The notes under the pieces: model-generated
Told to the model about the DNA's origin: nothing
The model's database searches: none
The model's input: only the letters and a program-made list of their open reading frames with translations
Source of the DNA: Podila epigama
Lineage: Eukaryota > Mortierellomycota > Mortierellomycetes > Mortierellales > Mortierellaceae
Assembly (NCBI GenBank): GCA_015679605.1
Contig: JAAAVE010000140.1
Span: forward strand, 14,138 to 30,622
Reading direction: 5' to 3'
Length of the DNA: 16,485 nucleotides
Made by a program: the position numbers and the translations under genes
Part shown: positions 9,203 through 16,485 of the stretch, one piece after another
Numbering within the stretch: the stretch's first letter is position 1
Layout of the letters: each line of letters starts with the position of its first letter

Positions 9203-9343
9203 GTTCCCACCAACTCCATCTCTTTGTTTGACACAACCTCTTCGTCGTAGGACACAGGTTCAGGTTTGGTCAAAAGGAAGTCGAATTCGGACAAAGAGGT
9301 CAACATCGGAGACACACAAGAAACTCAACGATTCCCGATTAGT

Positions 9344-9492
9344 GTATGTTCATTGCTCATTTCCACAAGCAATGCAATCGGTTTCTATTCGCTGGTTTTT
9401 TTTTTGCCACACATCCGACAAAGTCTCAATTGCTCATTGTCGATTCCTCTCCATTCCTGTCACTCTTAACATTTGCATCATTTTTCTTTCAG
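9344..9492 (+). other. Possible 5' UTR intron of the ABC transporter
   Basis: GTATGT at 9344-9349 and TTTTTCTTTCAG ending at 9492 would bound a 149-nt intron, with CTCTTAAC as a branch-like site. Splicing would leave an 85-nt UTR segment before ATG 9578. This rests on splice-site resemblance only. Confidence 0.35.
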
Positions 9493-9577
9493 GACAAAAA
9501 CAGTAGGAAGAACAAGTGTTAAAGTCAATTCCATAGAGACATAAAGATATCCTAGAACAACACACTTTTAACAAGTC

Positions 9578-12500
9578 ATGTTCTCCTTGTTCGAGTAAGA
9601 GACGCCTTGACATTCAGAGCCCACATGCTGTTGCACAAGTATGCATAAACCCTTCGTTCAGTCGCTAACAGAAGCTTCGCCATTTTTAGATCATTCCAAG
9701 CAGTTCTCCCTGTTTTGTATGCCGTCGTCTCGATTTTGATCCTCGTCCATTTGTCGCGAAAGCCTGTTCACCTGGATCAGTACGACCCGTTGTTGCACGC
9801 AGATGACGCCGATAACCGAGACTTGACCCCCGAGGGTGAATACTTGGACGCAGCCGGAGCTGCACTCCCTAGCCCCACGGAGCAATATCGAGCGCAGCGG
9901 TCTTCTAACTTGCCAGTGAACCTGACCCGTCTTGGTCTGACTGTCGCCCAGGTGGGCCTTGCCATGTTTGCTCTCACAGCCACCCTCTTTGATGACGGCG
10001 ATCAGAAGGAGCAACTGGATATTCTCACAAAATCATCACATGCCTTCTCATGGTCTTACGCGTTGGCCCTAGCCTTAATTCATGCAGTCCGTCCTGCAGT
10101 CTCATACCAGTTCTGGATCGCGCAGCAACTAGATCTGTTTTACATCCTTCAACTCGTACTGGCAACCGTTCACCTCTTCAGCAAGGGCATTGCGGATTGG
10201 CCCGTTTTTACATGGCCTCTTTGGCTTCAACTTGATGTGGCATCATGGCTTGTCTGCATTCTCTTGATATGGACTTCACTTATGACTCGCCCCTACAAAC
10301 TGATGGCACCCCCCAGGAAGCTGACACCTGGACAGGTCCCAAGATTGGATTCTGCAGAGTACTCCAGTTCCCTATACAGCCGCCTCACGTTCTCATGGGT
10401 CGGTCCCCTGATCTACCTACGTTACAAGCGCACCATTGAAAGTGTCGATCTGCCCAACTTGGAGGCTTCTGACTTTTCCTGGCATTCTCTCCGTAGACAT
10501 GATATTATCAAGTAAGTGTGTAGTTACTGTATTAGTGTACATTCCACTTCCGGCGTTTTTCTCTATCGATTGACTCATCATCTCCATTTCACTCGCACTC
10601 ACTTTCTCCCGCTTTTTATTTTTAATTGTGGCAGAATGACAGAGAAAGGATCCTTCACTCGAACTCTACTCATTACTTTAAAGGGCGAATTCATCGGCCA
10701 ATTCCTATGGTCAATGCCATGGTGTGTTTTCGTGAATCTATCTCCATACTGCCTCAACAGGATCATCCAGTACATGGAGTGCAAGGACTGTGGACCGCCA
10801 ACAGCATCTAATTACATGTTTGTCTTTGGGCTATTACTGGCATCTCTGGGCGACTCTCTCTGTATGCAGGCAATCTGTCACAGAGGCCGTCGCCTATACT
10901 TTCATGCCGCCTCAATCTGCAACGGCGAAGTGTTTGCTAAAGCTCTTCGTCGCAAGGACGTCGCCTCCACCGATCACAAGAGCGACGACGATGAGGATGG
11001 CAAAAGCCAAGAGGAAGGAGCAGACCAAAAGAAGACAGGGTCGCTCAACATCTGCAATCTGGTTGCTGTCGACATTCGGAAGATGGAGGATCCTCTCAGC
11101 TATTTCTTCTTCATGTACTCGTACCCTTTGCAGTTTCTTATCGCCAGCTACCAGCTCTTCCAGCTCCTGGGCTACGCGTCCCTTGTAGGCATTGGGTTTA
11201 TGATCGCCTCGTACCCCATTCCAGCCAGGCTGTACTCTATGATTATGTCGATCTTCAAGGAAATTATGAGCACCAAAGATGAGCGTATGGAGGCCTTGAA
11301 CGAAATGCTGTCCGCCATCCGTATTGTCAAATTCTTTGGCTGGGAGGCCAAGTTTCAGGAAAAGATTACAGCAGCACGTGAGAAGGAATTGGAACGTACC
11401 CGAGCATCATACAAGCAGATTGTTCTCGCAGACCTTGTTTGGATCGTCATGCCTATCCTGAACATTGTCGTTGTTTTACTCTCGTACACGAAGATCTTTG
11501 GCCATGAGATTTCCGCCTCCAAGGTCTTCACCACACTGGCTCTGTTCAATATCATGCGCAATGCCGTCAATAACATGCCATGGGCCTTCAAGAATACTAT
11601 GCAGGCTGTTGTCAGCATGGGACGCATCAACCGATTCCTGCAGGAAGAGGAGCTAGTCAAGGACACTACTGTTACCAAAATCGACGGCAAAGTTCATGCT
11701 TCTCACCCTATCGTTGGCTTCCAAAACGCGACCTTTGTTTGGCCCAACAAAGAGGACGATCATGGTGTGACCAAGACTTTAGTGAGCAAGAAAAAACTCT
11801 CATGGCTACAAAAGATCAAGGCCAAGTTCAACAAGACTGAACCCGCCGTTATCAGAGAACCAGTGGCCGAAACAGTAACTGCTCAGGAGCGCTTCAAGTT
11901 GACGAATCTCAATGCCTCATTCCCAGTCGGGAAGCTCTCTGTTATCGTTGGCCCCACAGGATCAGGAAAGACAGCTCTGCTTCTTGCATTGTTAGGCGAG
12001 CTTGAACGTGTTGACGGAAATGTATATCTGCCACGTTTGGATTACGGCCCCAACGCGACTGCTAATCATGGATCCGGCATTGCCTACGTTGCGCAGACCG
12101 CCTGGTTGCAAAACACGTCTATCCGTGACAACATTTTGTTTGGTCGTGAGTTTGACCAGGACCGATATGATGCCGTTGTGGAAGGCTGTGCGCTTTCGAC
12201 TGATTTTGAGATTCTGGAAGCTGGTGACGCCACGGAGATTGGTGAGCAAGGCATCACTCTCTCTGGTGGTCAGAAGCAACGTGTTTCACTTGCCCGAGCT
12301 ATATATTCTGCAGCCAATGTCCTTCTCCTTGACGATTGTCTCTCTGCTGTCGACTCACATACTGCCAAACAACTCTTCGAGACTTTATCCGGGCCACTCC
12401 TTAATGGTCGTACCGTGCTCATGGCTACCCACCAGGTCCAGTTGACTCTGAATGCTGCAGAGTTTGTGGTAGTGCTCGAGAAAGGCAAGATTGCTGCCTG

Positions 12501-14757
12501 TGGATCGCCTCATTCGATCATCACTGGTGGTTGGGTTGATAATGTCGTCTTTTCTCAGCCTTCATCTGGCGAAGGGAGCGAAGTCAGCACTCTGCGTGAC
12601 GAGGAGCGTATTGCCAAAGTCAAAAAGACTCCAAAGAAGAACTTGAGCACCAAACTGACCGTAGACGAGACGAAGGCCGAAGGTGCCGTTGCCTGGAATG
12701 TCTACCGCACCTACCTGAAATCATCAGGAGGCTGGCCCTTCTGGGTAGGAATTGTCTCACTCTTTCTTATTCGCGAGACTGTCGATGTCGGTCAGAATGC
12801 CTGGCTGGCTCTTTGGACCAACAAGGCCACAGTGGCTATGGAGTCGTTCGCTGTCCACGCCTTTCACTCTTTTGTACCAGAATCAGTTGCAGTCGTATTC
12901 AAGCCAGCCTTTGTTGTTCCAGGAGTGTATACCAACAGTTCAGCTAGCAATAACTACGACGCCAGTGGGTCTTCCAATGTATTTATGGCTACTCTGTTCG
13001 GGGAAGGATCTCAGGAGTCGAACAATGTCGAGTACTATCTTGGAGTGTACATTCTTCTGAGTCTCTGTACTGTCGCTCTTTCCGCCTCTACCAGTTTCTG
13101 TACAGTGATGGGAGGCCTCAAGGCATCCCGAGCGCTGCACGAGCGTCTTTTGCACAAGATTACACACGCCAAGGTCCGCTTTTACGATACCACCCCGCTT
13201 GGTCGAATCGCCAATCGATTCAGTTCCGATATGTCGACAGTTGACGACGAGGTTAGCATGGGCATCTACTATCTGTTCAGCTCGTTGGTAACTCTCATCG
13301 GAATCATTATCATTATCTCGGTCAATATGCCCGCGTTCATGATCCCGGCGGTCTTTATTGTTGCCATTTATTTTGTGATTGGGTGGCTTTATGTCCCCAT
13401 CTCGCGTGATCTAAAGCGCATCAACTCCAACTCAAGGTCGCCGATTATCAACCACTTCAACGAGACACTGGTTGGTCTAGCTACGATTCGAGCCTATGGT
13501 TTCGAACGTCAGTTTATCACCAAGAACCTGGACAACCTCGATGACAATAACCGCTCATTCTTCTTACTCTGGTCTACCAACCGCTGGCTTCATTGGCGTG
13601 TGGACGTGACGGGTGCGTCAGTCTCTTTTATCACTGGTATTTTGGTCCTCCAAAGCTGGGGAAAGATCGAAGCCGGTTGGGCTGCTCTGAGTCTCACGTA
13701 TTCACTCATGTTTACATCCACCATTGTCTGGGTCATTCGCATGTATGCCACCAACGAGATGAACCTAAACTCTGTTGAACGCTTGACAGAGTATATGGAG
13801 CTGGAAGAGGAGCCTCCAGCTATCATCGAAGGATCGCGTCCTCCAGCTCATTGGCCACATGCCGGTGAAATTGTCGTTGATCACTTGGTGATGAAGTATG
13901 CACCCGATGCCCCAGCAGTCATTAAGGACGTCTCTTTCCGGATAAAGGCTGGGGAAAAGATTGGTGTCGTAGGACGGACTGGGTCAGGAAAGTCAACGTT
14001 CGCCATCAGTTTGTTCCGCTTCATGGAGCCTTCAAGTGGCACCATTACAATCGATGGTATCGATATTACCAAGATTGGACTGCACGATTTGAGAACAAAC
14101 TTGACCATTATCCCCCAGGATCCGATTTTGTTCAAGGGAACTCTGCGTTCTAACTTGGATCCCTTTGGCGAGCTAGAGGACCGGGAGCTTTGGGAGGCCC
14201 TACGCCGCTCCCACCTGATCCCGTCGTCTAATGCCCCTAGCAAGCGTGCCAGTCTTGATATCACCCCCGCAGAACAAAGCGACACTGCGGAGTCTTTGGT
14301 TAGGGAGTCGGGATCGGACGAGGAGGGTGAAGTTGTGGACGCGTCAAAGATTACGTTGGACACGCCTGTTAAAGCGAACGGATCCAATTTTTCTCAAGGC
14401 CAGCGTCAATTGATCGCGCTCGCCCGAGCTCTGGTACGACGTTCCAAGATCATTGTGATGGACGAGGCGACAGCGTCAGTTGACTTTGAAACAGATGTCA
14501 AGATTCAAGGCACGATCCGACAGGAGATGGCGGACGCGACGATTTTGACAATTGCGCATCGGATTCGCACCATTGCCGATTTTGATAGAGTGTTGGTGAT
14601 GAATGCTGGCGAGGTGGCCGAGTTTGACACACCGCTGTCATTGATGAAGAAGGAGGATAGTATTTTCCGTTCAATGTGTGAACGTTCAAATGAGTTTGAG
14701 GCTCTTTTGGCGATTGCTGAGGAGAAAGAACGGAAAGACGCTGCCTGTGTGTTTTAA
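9578..14757 (+). CDS. ABCC (MRP)-type full-length ABC transporter with TMD0
   Basis: ATP-driven exporter of the ABCC subfamily, expected at the vacuolar or plasma membrane; the substrate cannot be read from sequence. Exons 9578-9594, 9690-10511 and 10635-14757 join in frame to 1653 aa. TMD0 has five hydrophobic segments (about 11-28, 84-106, 125-145, 153-169, 184-204). NBD1 has Walker A GPTGSGKT (719-726), Q-loop VAQTAWLQ, signature LSGGQ (822-826), Walker B VLLLDD (842-847) and His879. Asp847 replaces the catalytic Glu, the usual ABCC asymmetry. NBD2 has GRTGSGKS (1393-1400), FSQGQ (1532-1536), IIVMDE (1552-1557, Glu intact) and His1588. There is an acidic Lys/Asp insert in the first transmembrane domain (about 393-416). 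An acidic/Ser insert of about 60 residues precedes the NBD2 signature; Ybt1-like fungal ABCC proteins share this. Start chosen because only the 17-nt first exon from ATG 9578 supplies an in-frame ATG. Confidence 0.93.
9595..9689 (+). other. Intron 1 of the ABC transporter, after a 17-nt coding exon
   Basis: A 95-nt intron, GTAAGA...TTTTTAG, with CGCTAACAG as branch site. It interrupts codon 6 in phase 2: MFSLFE is encoded across the junction and reading continues SFQAVLPVLYAVVS, the first TMD0 helix. Without it the long exon has no ATG near its beginning. Confidence 0.78.
10512..10634 (+). other. Intron 2 of the ABC transporter
   Basis: A 123-nt GTAAGT...GGCAG intron between RRHDIIK and MTEKGSFTRT, phase 2. 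Reading through it in the upstream frame meets TAA at once, so it must be removed to join TMD0 to the transporter core. Confidence 0.9.
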
Positions 14758-14866
14758 AATAATCTTTGCATATTTTCACAACTTGAATAGACAATTTTTT
14801 TTTTTTTATTTATCTTATCATCGAGATTTAGATTGTATCAATCAATTTGTTTTTTTTTGTATTTGC
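14758..14866. other. Convergent 3' spacer, ABC transporter / ApoO-like gene
   Basis: 109 nt between facing stop codons, rich in T runs (about 12 near 14796-14808 and 9 near 14850-14859). It must contain both 3' ends. No AATAAA is assigned. Confidence 0.6.
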
Positions 14867-15888
14867 TTAAAGACCTGGCTCGCGTCTCTCAGATGATCGT
14901 CCTGTATCAACGGCCAGATCGTCGGGGGTGGCCTCGAAGCGTCGTTGGCCGCTAGCAAGGGCCTTTCGACCGACTTCAGCGGGATGTTTCTCATGGCGAC
15001 TCTGACGGGATGCTGGGAGTGAGGCATCTACAACGCTATTCAAGACTTTGTTTGCACGTTCCTCTGTGTTCTTACCCACCATTGATCCTTTTGCGACCAC
15101 CTCATCATGGTGCTTCAAAGCCTCAGAGGCAATGGTGCGGTCTACGACCATATTGGGGTCGGGTTTATGGGACGTAGTCTTGTGTGCAACCGCAGCCTTC
15201 ACTGAGGAGGCCGCTGAGGAAGCAGCGGCGCGAGCATCGTCCACCACATCATGTGTCTTGTTCTTGAGAGCTGTAACTTTGGCGTTAACCTCTTTCTTGA
15301 CTTCTTTGAGTTCTGTAGTCACCTTTTGTGGGACCTTGATGTCGACCTTGAGATCATCTGGCGTGACCTCGAACTGGCGTTGGTTGCTCTTTAGAGCCTT
15401 GCGACCAATTTCTGCAGGGTGCTTCTCATTTCGACTTTGGTGCGAAGATGGAAGAGAAGCATCCACAATGTTGTCAAGGACCTTTTGGGCACGCGCTTCG
15501 GCGTTTTTGCCTAGCATCGAGGCTCTGTTGATAACCTCATCATGCTGCTTTAGAGCAGAGGATGCTATCGTACGATCAACGACCAGGTGGCGGCGTCGTT
15601 GCTTGTTCCTGTGGTGAAAGAAGTAGACTGAAGTAGCACTTGTAGCAGCGAAAGGAGTCAATATCTTGACGGCCGTGGATTCTGTCAATTAAAGCATGAC
15701 AACAACGGCATTGACGATGAATTAGTAGAGCATTCTGAGCACTCGCTTTTACTCCAGCATCTTTTCTGACCCAAAGTATCTTCTTTTTTTTCATTACGAG
15801 CTCGACTGCCGAGAACAGCGCCTCCGATGCCAGCAGCTACAATGTAGGCCAAACCAGGCACCCATTCATTCTCGTTTGGTGGGCTCAT
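14867..15888 (-). CDS. ApoO/MIC26-27-like hairpin protein with duplicated 81-residue domain
   Basis: Two exons (15888-15798 and 15681-14867) join in frame to 301 aa. The intron is 116 nt with an atypical GTAATG donor and a GACAG acceptor, phase 1. The N-terminus MSPPNENEWVPG leads into two hydrophobic segments: about 12-28 with the small-residue motif AAGIGGAVLGS, and about 33-51. A short polar loop (SRAQS) joins them and a basic stretch HHRNKQRRR follows. This resembles the membrane hairpin of ApoO/MIC26-MIC27 MICOS subunits, which shape mitochondrial cristae; that is inference from pattern only. Then come two copies of an 81-residue unit (64-144 and 209-289) that I do not recognise. Each begins VVDRTIAS, centres on VDASLP, and ends with EKHPAE, GRKAL and TPDDL. 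A 64-residue Lys/Ala-rich, probably helical linker lies between them. Function unknown. ATG 15888 is the first in frame for this exon. Confidence 0.72.
14906..15148 (-). repeat. Internal protein repeat B (residues 209-289)
   Basis: Second copy of the 81-residue unit, same length with no gaps against repeat A, offset by 435 nt. It is followed by a 12-residue charged tail ending EPGL and the stop codon. Confidence 0.93.
15341..15583 (-). repeat. Internal protein repeat A (residues 64-144)
   Basis: 81 codons, 59 of them identical in residue to repeat B. Third codon positions are largely different: in the shared first eight residues VVDRTIAS, seven of eight codons differ synonymously. The duplication is therefore old and kept at protein level, not a recent DNA copy. 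Confidence 0.93.
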
Positions 15889-16485
15889 AGTGGTTCTAAA
15901 TGATGTTGAAGTGCCGTGATAGAGTTGGATTTGGATAGAAAAGAGAAAGAGAGTTTCGCAACTGTTTAAAGTTCATCGCAACGATGAATGGGAATGAGAC
16001 GTCCAAATCACAGCAGTGACAAATAGGAATGAAACTGGACGAAGAATCAGTAAAAAAAAAAAGTCAAAGCAGGATTGGTTTCAGTCCAGTTCCAAAGGTC
16101 CTCTATTATCCTTTATTCCGTTTAGAGGGCAAAAATACCACTTTAATCTTGTTGCGCTTTGCTCTTTCAAAATTGCACTTCCCTGTAGCAGGTTAGGATA
16201 ATTATACAACATGGTTGATGTTGAAATTTCAAATTATAGAGGTCGTTTGAGGGCACTGGTCGTCCAACCCACATAAACAGCTACAAACAGAGTTGTGCTT
16301 GGTCATACCAACGTGCAACTTACCAGTCTATGGATTCTCAAGTACGAACGCGAATATTCGCACTTGCATGGGTTTCTTGCAATGAGAATGCGAATACAAA
16401 TTTCTCTATTCGCATTCACATCGCAGAAAACCGGTGTACCATGCGAATATTCGCATTCACATGGTAAGTGAATTGGTGTGTGTGT
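15889..16485. other. Gene-free right end: promoter of the ApoO-like gene, then unassigned sequence
   Basis: 597 nt with no credible ORF. The first 100-200 nt should hold the promoter of the minus-strand ApoO-like gene, but no element is assigned. An A10 run lies at 16051-16060. From about 16200 the sequence is AT-rich, and 16350-16465 holds the palindrome cluster listed separately. A GTGTGTGTGT run reaches the window edge at 16476-16485. No tRNA cloverleaf is seen. Confidence 0.6.
16350..16465. repeat. Cluster of GCGAAT/ATTCGC inverted repeats
   Basis: Six GCGAAT/ATTCGC words alternate in orientation within about 105 nt. Perfect palindromes are GCGAATATTCGC at 16350-16361 and ATGCGAATATTCGCAT at 16441-16456. 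Between them, 16382-16396 and 16407-16421 form 15-nt arms (14 of 15 paired) around a 10-nt loop. TATTCGCATTCACAT occurs exactly twice, at 16407-16421 and 16448-16462. The 22-mer at 16350-16371 matches 16443-16464 at 19 positions. The nature of the element is unknown; it may continue past the window. Confidence 0.85.

Larger units (their letters stand above)
9119..9577. promoter_or_regulatory. VPS51 3' region and ABC-transporter promoter/5' UTR with homopolymer runs
   Basis: 459 nt without a convincing gene. It opens with T14 (9146-9159), A-rich sequence (9160-9173) and A16 (9187-9202), which can fold back as a T/A inverted repeat. This may mark the VPS51 3' end. Between 9206 and 9340 the sequence is of mixed composition. 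The minus-strand ORF from ATG 9306 is judged spurious (see rejected). At 9481-9492 TTTTTCTTTCAG resembles a splice acceptor, with CTTAAC upstream. Confidence 0.5.

Noticed and set aside
9070-9315. Minus-strand ORF behind VPS51 (true ATG at 9306, LTSLSEFDFLLTKPEPVSYDEE)
   Set aside because: The first 35 codons look protein-like, but the frame then runs through homopolymers into the antisense of the VPS51 last exon. No splice signals or upstream exon were found.
12331-12336. Asp847 in place of the Walker B catalytic Glu of NBD1, considered as a damaged transporter
   Set aside because: ABCC proteins normally have a degenerate NBD1 with Asp here; NBD2 keeps DE, so this is family-typical.
13881-14387. 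168-codon minus-strand ORF opposite NBD2 of the ABC transporter
   Set aside because: Antisense of highly conserved NBD2 coding sequence; low stop density reflects that gene's codon use.
15048-15617. 189-codon plus-strand ORF opposite the ApoO-like gene
   Set aside because: Ser/Thr/Ala-rich mirror of the duplicated domain. The minus strand has the splice sites, membrane hairpin and protein-level repeat conservation.
16016-16201. 61-codon plus-strand ORF in the right-end spacer
   Set aside because: Short, begins in an A-rich run, and shows no domain, no sensible composition and no splice partners.

Overview
This window is nuclear DNA from a fungus. Six protein genes interrupted by short GT-AG introns fill almost all of it. 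I place 22 introns in coding sequence. Nearly all are 78-123 nt, with CTAAC/CTAAT/CTGAC-like branch sites shortly before the acceptor. A Pil1-family eisosome protein confirms a fungus. The intron density (eight in VPS51, five in the DNAJC17 homologue), moderate GC and AT-homopolymer-rich intergenic spacers suggest an early-diverging lineage such as Mortierellomycota/Mucoromycota. That placement is inference. I see no rRNA, tRNA, CRISPR, operon or virus.

Layout: (1) + strand 31-1142, ATPAF1/Atp11, a mitochondrial F1-ATPase assembly chaperone, four exons. (2) - strand 3676-1289, an eisosome Pil1/Lsp1 BAR protein with a disordered tail of about 480 residues, and probably a 15-nt microexon. (3) - strand 5416-3856, a DNAJC17/Cwf23-like spliceosomal J-protein with an RRM, six exons. 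(4) + strand 5565-9118, VPS51, a GARP/EARP tethering subunit, nine exons. (5) + strand 9578-14757, a full-length ABCC (MRP)-type ABC transporter with TMD0, three coding exons. (6) - strand 15888-14867, a small protein with an ApoO/MICOS-like membrane hairpin followed by two copies of an 81-residue unit I do not recognise. (7) From 15889 to the right edge there is no gene, but a cluster of GCGAAT/ATTCGC palindromes lies at 16350-16465.

Genes 1/2 and 5/6 converge with short shared 3' spacers (146 and 109 nt). Genes 3/4 diverge from a 148-nt bidirectional promoter. The genes do not form one pathway: two are mitochondrial, two concern plasma-membrane or endosomal membranes, one is a splicing factor and one a transporter. 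They look like ordinary housekeeping synteny. The most noteworthy items are the ApoO-like protein with its duplicated domain, the Pil1 microexon, a ubiquitin-interacting-like motif and an SH3 ligand in the Pil1 tail, and the palindrome cluster at the edge. All exon joins were made by reading splice signals and phase by eye; no transcript data were available.
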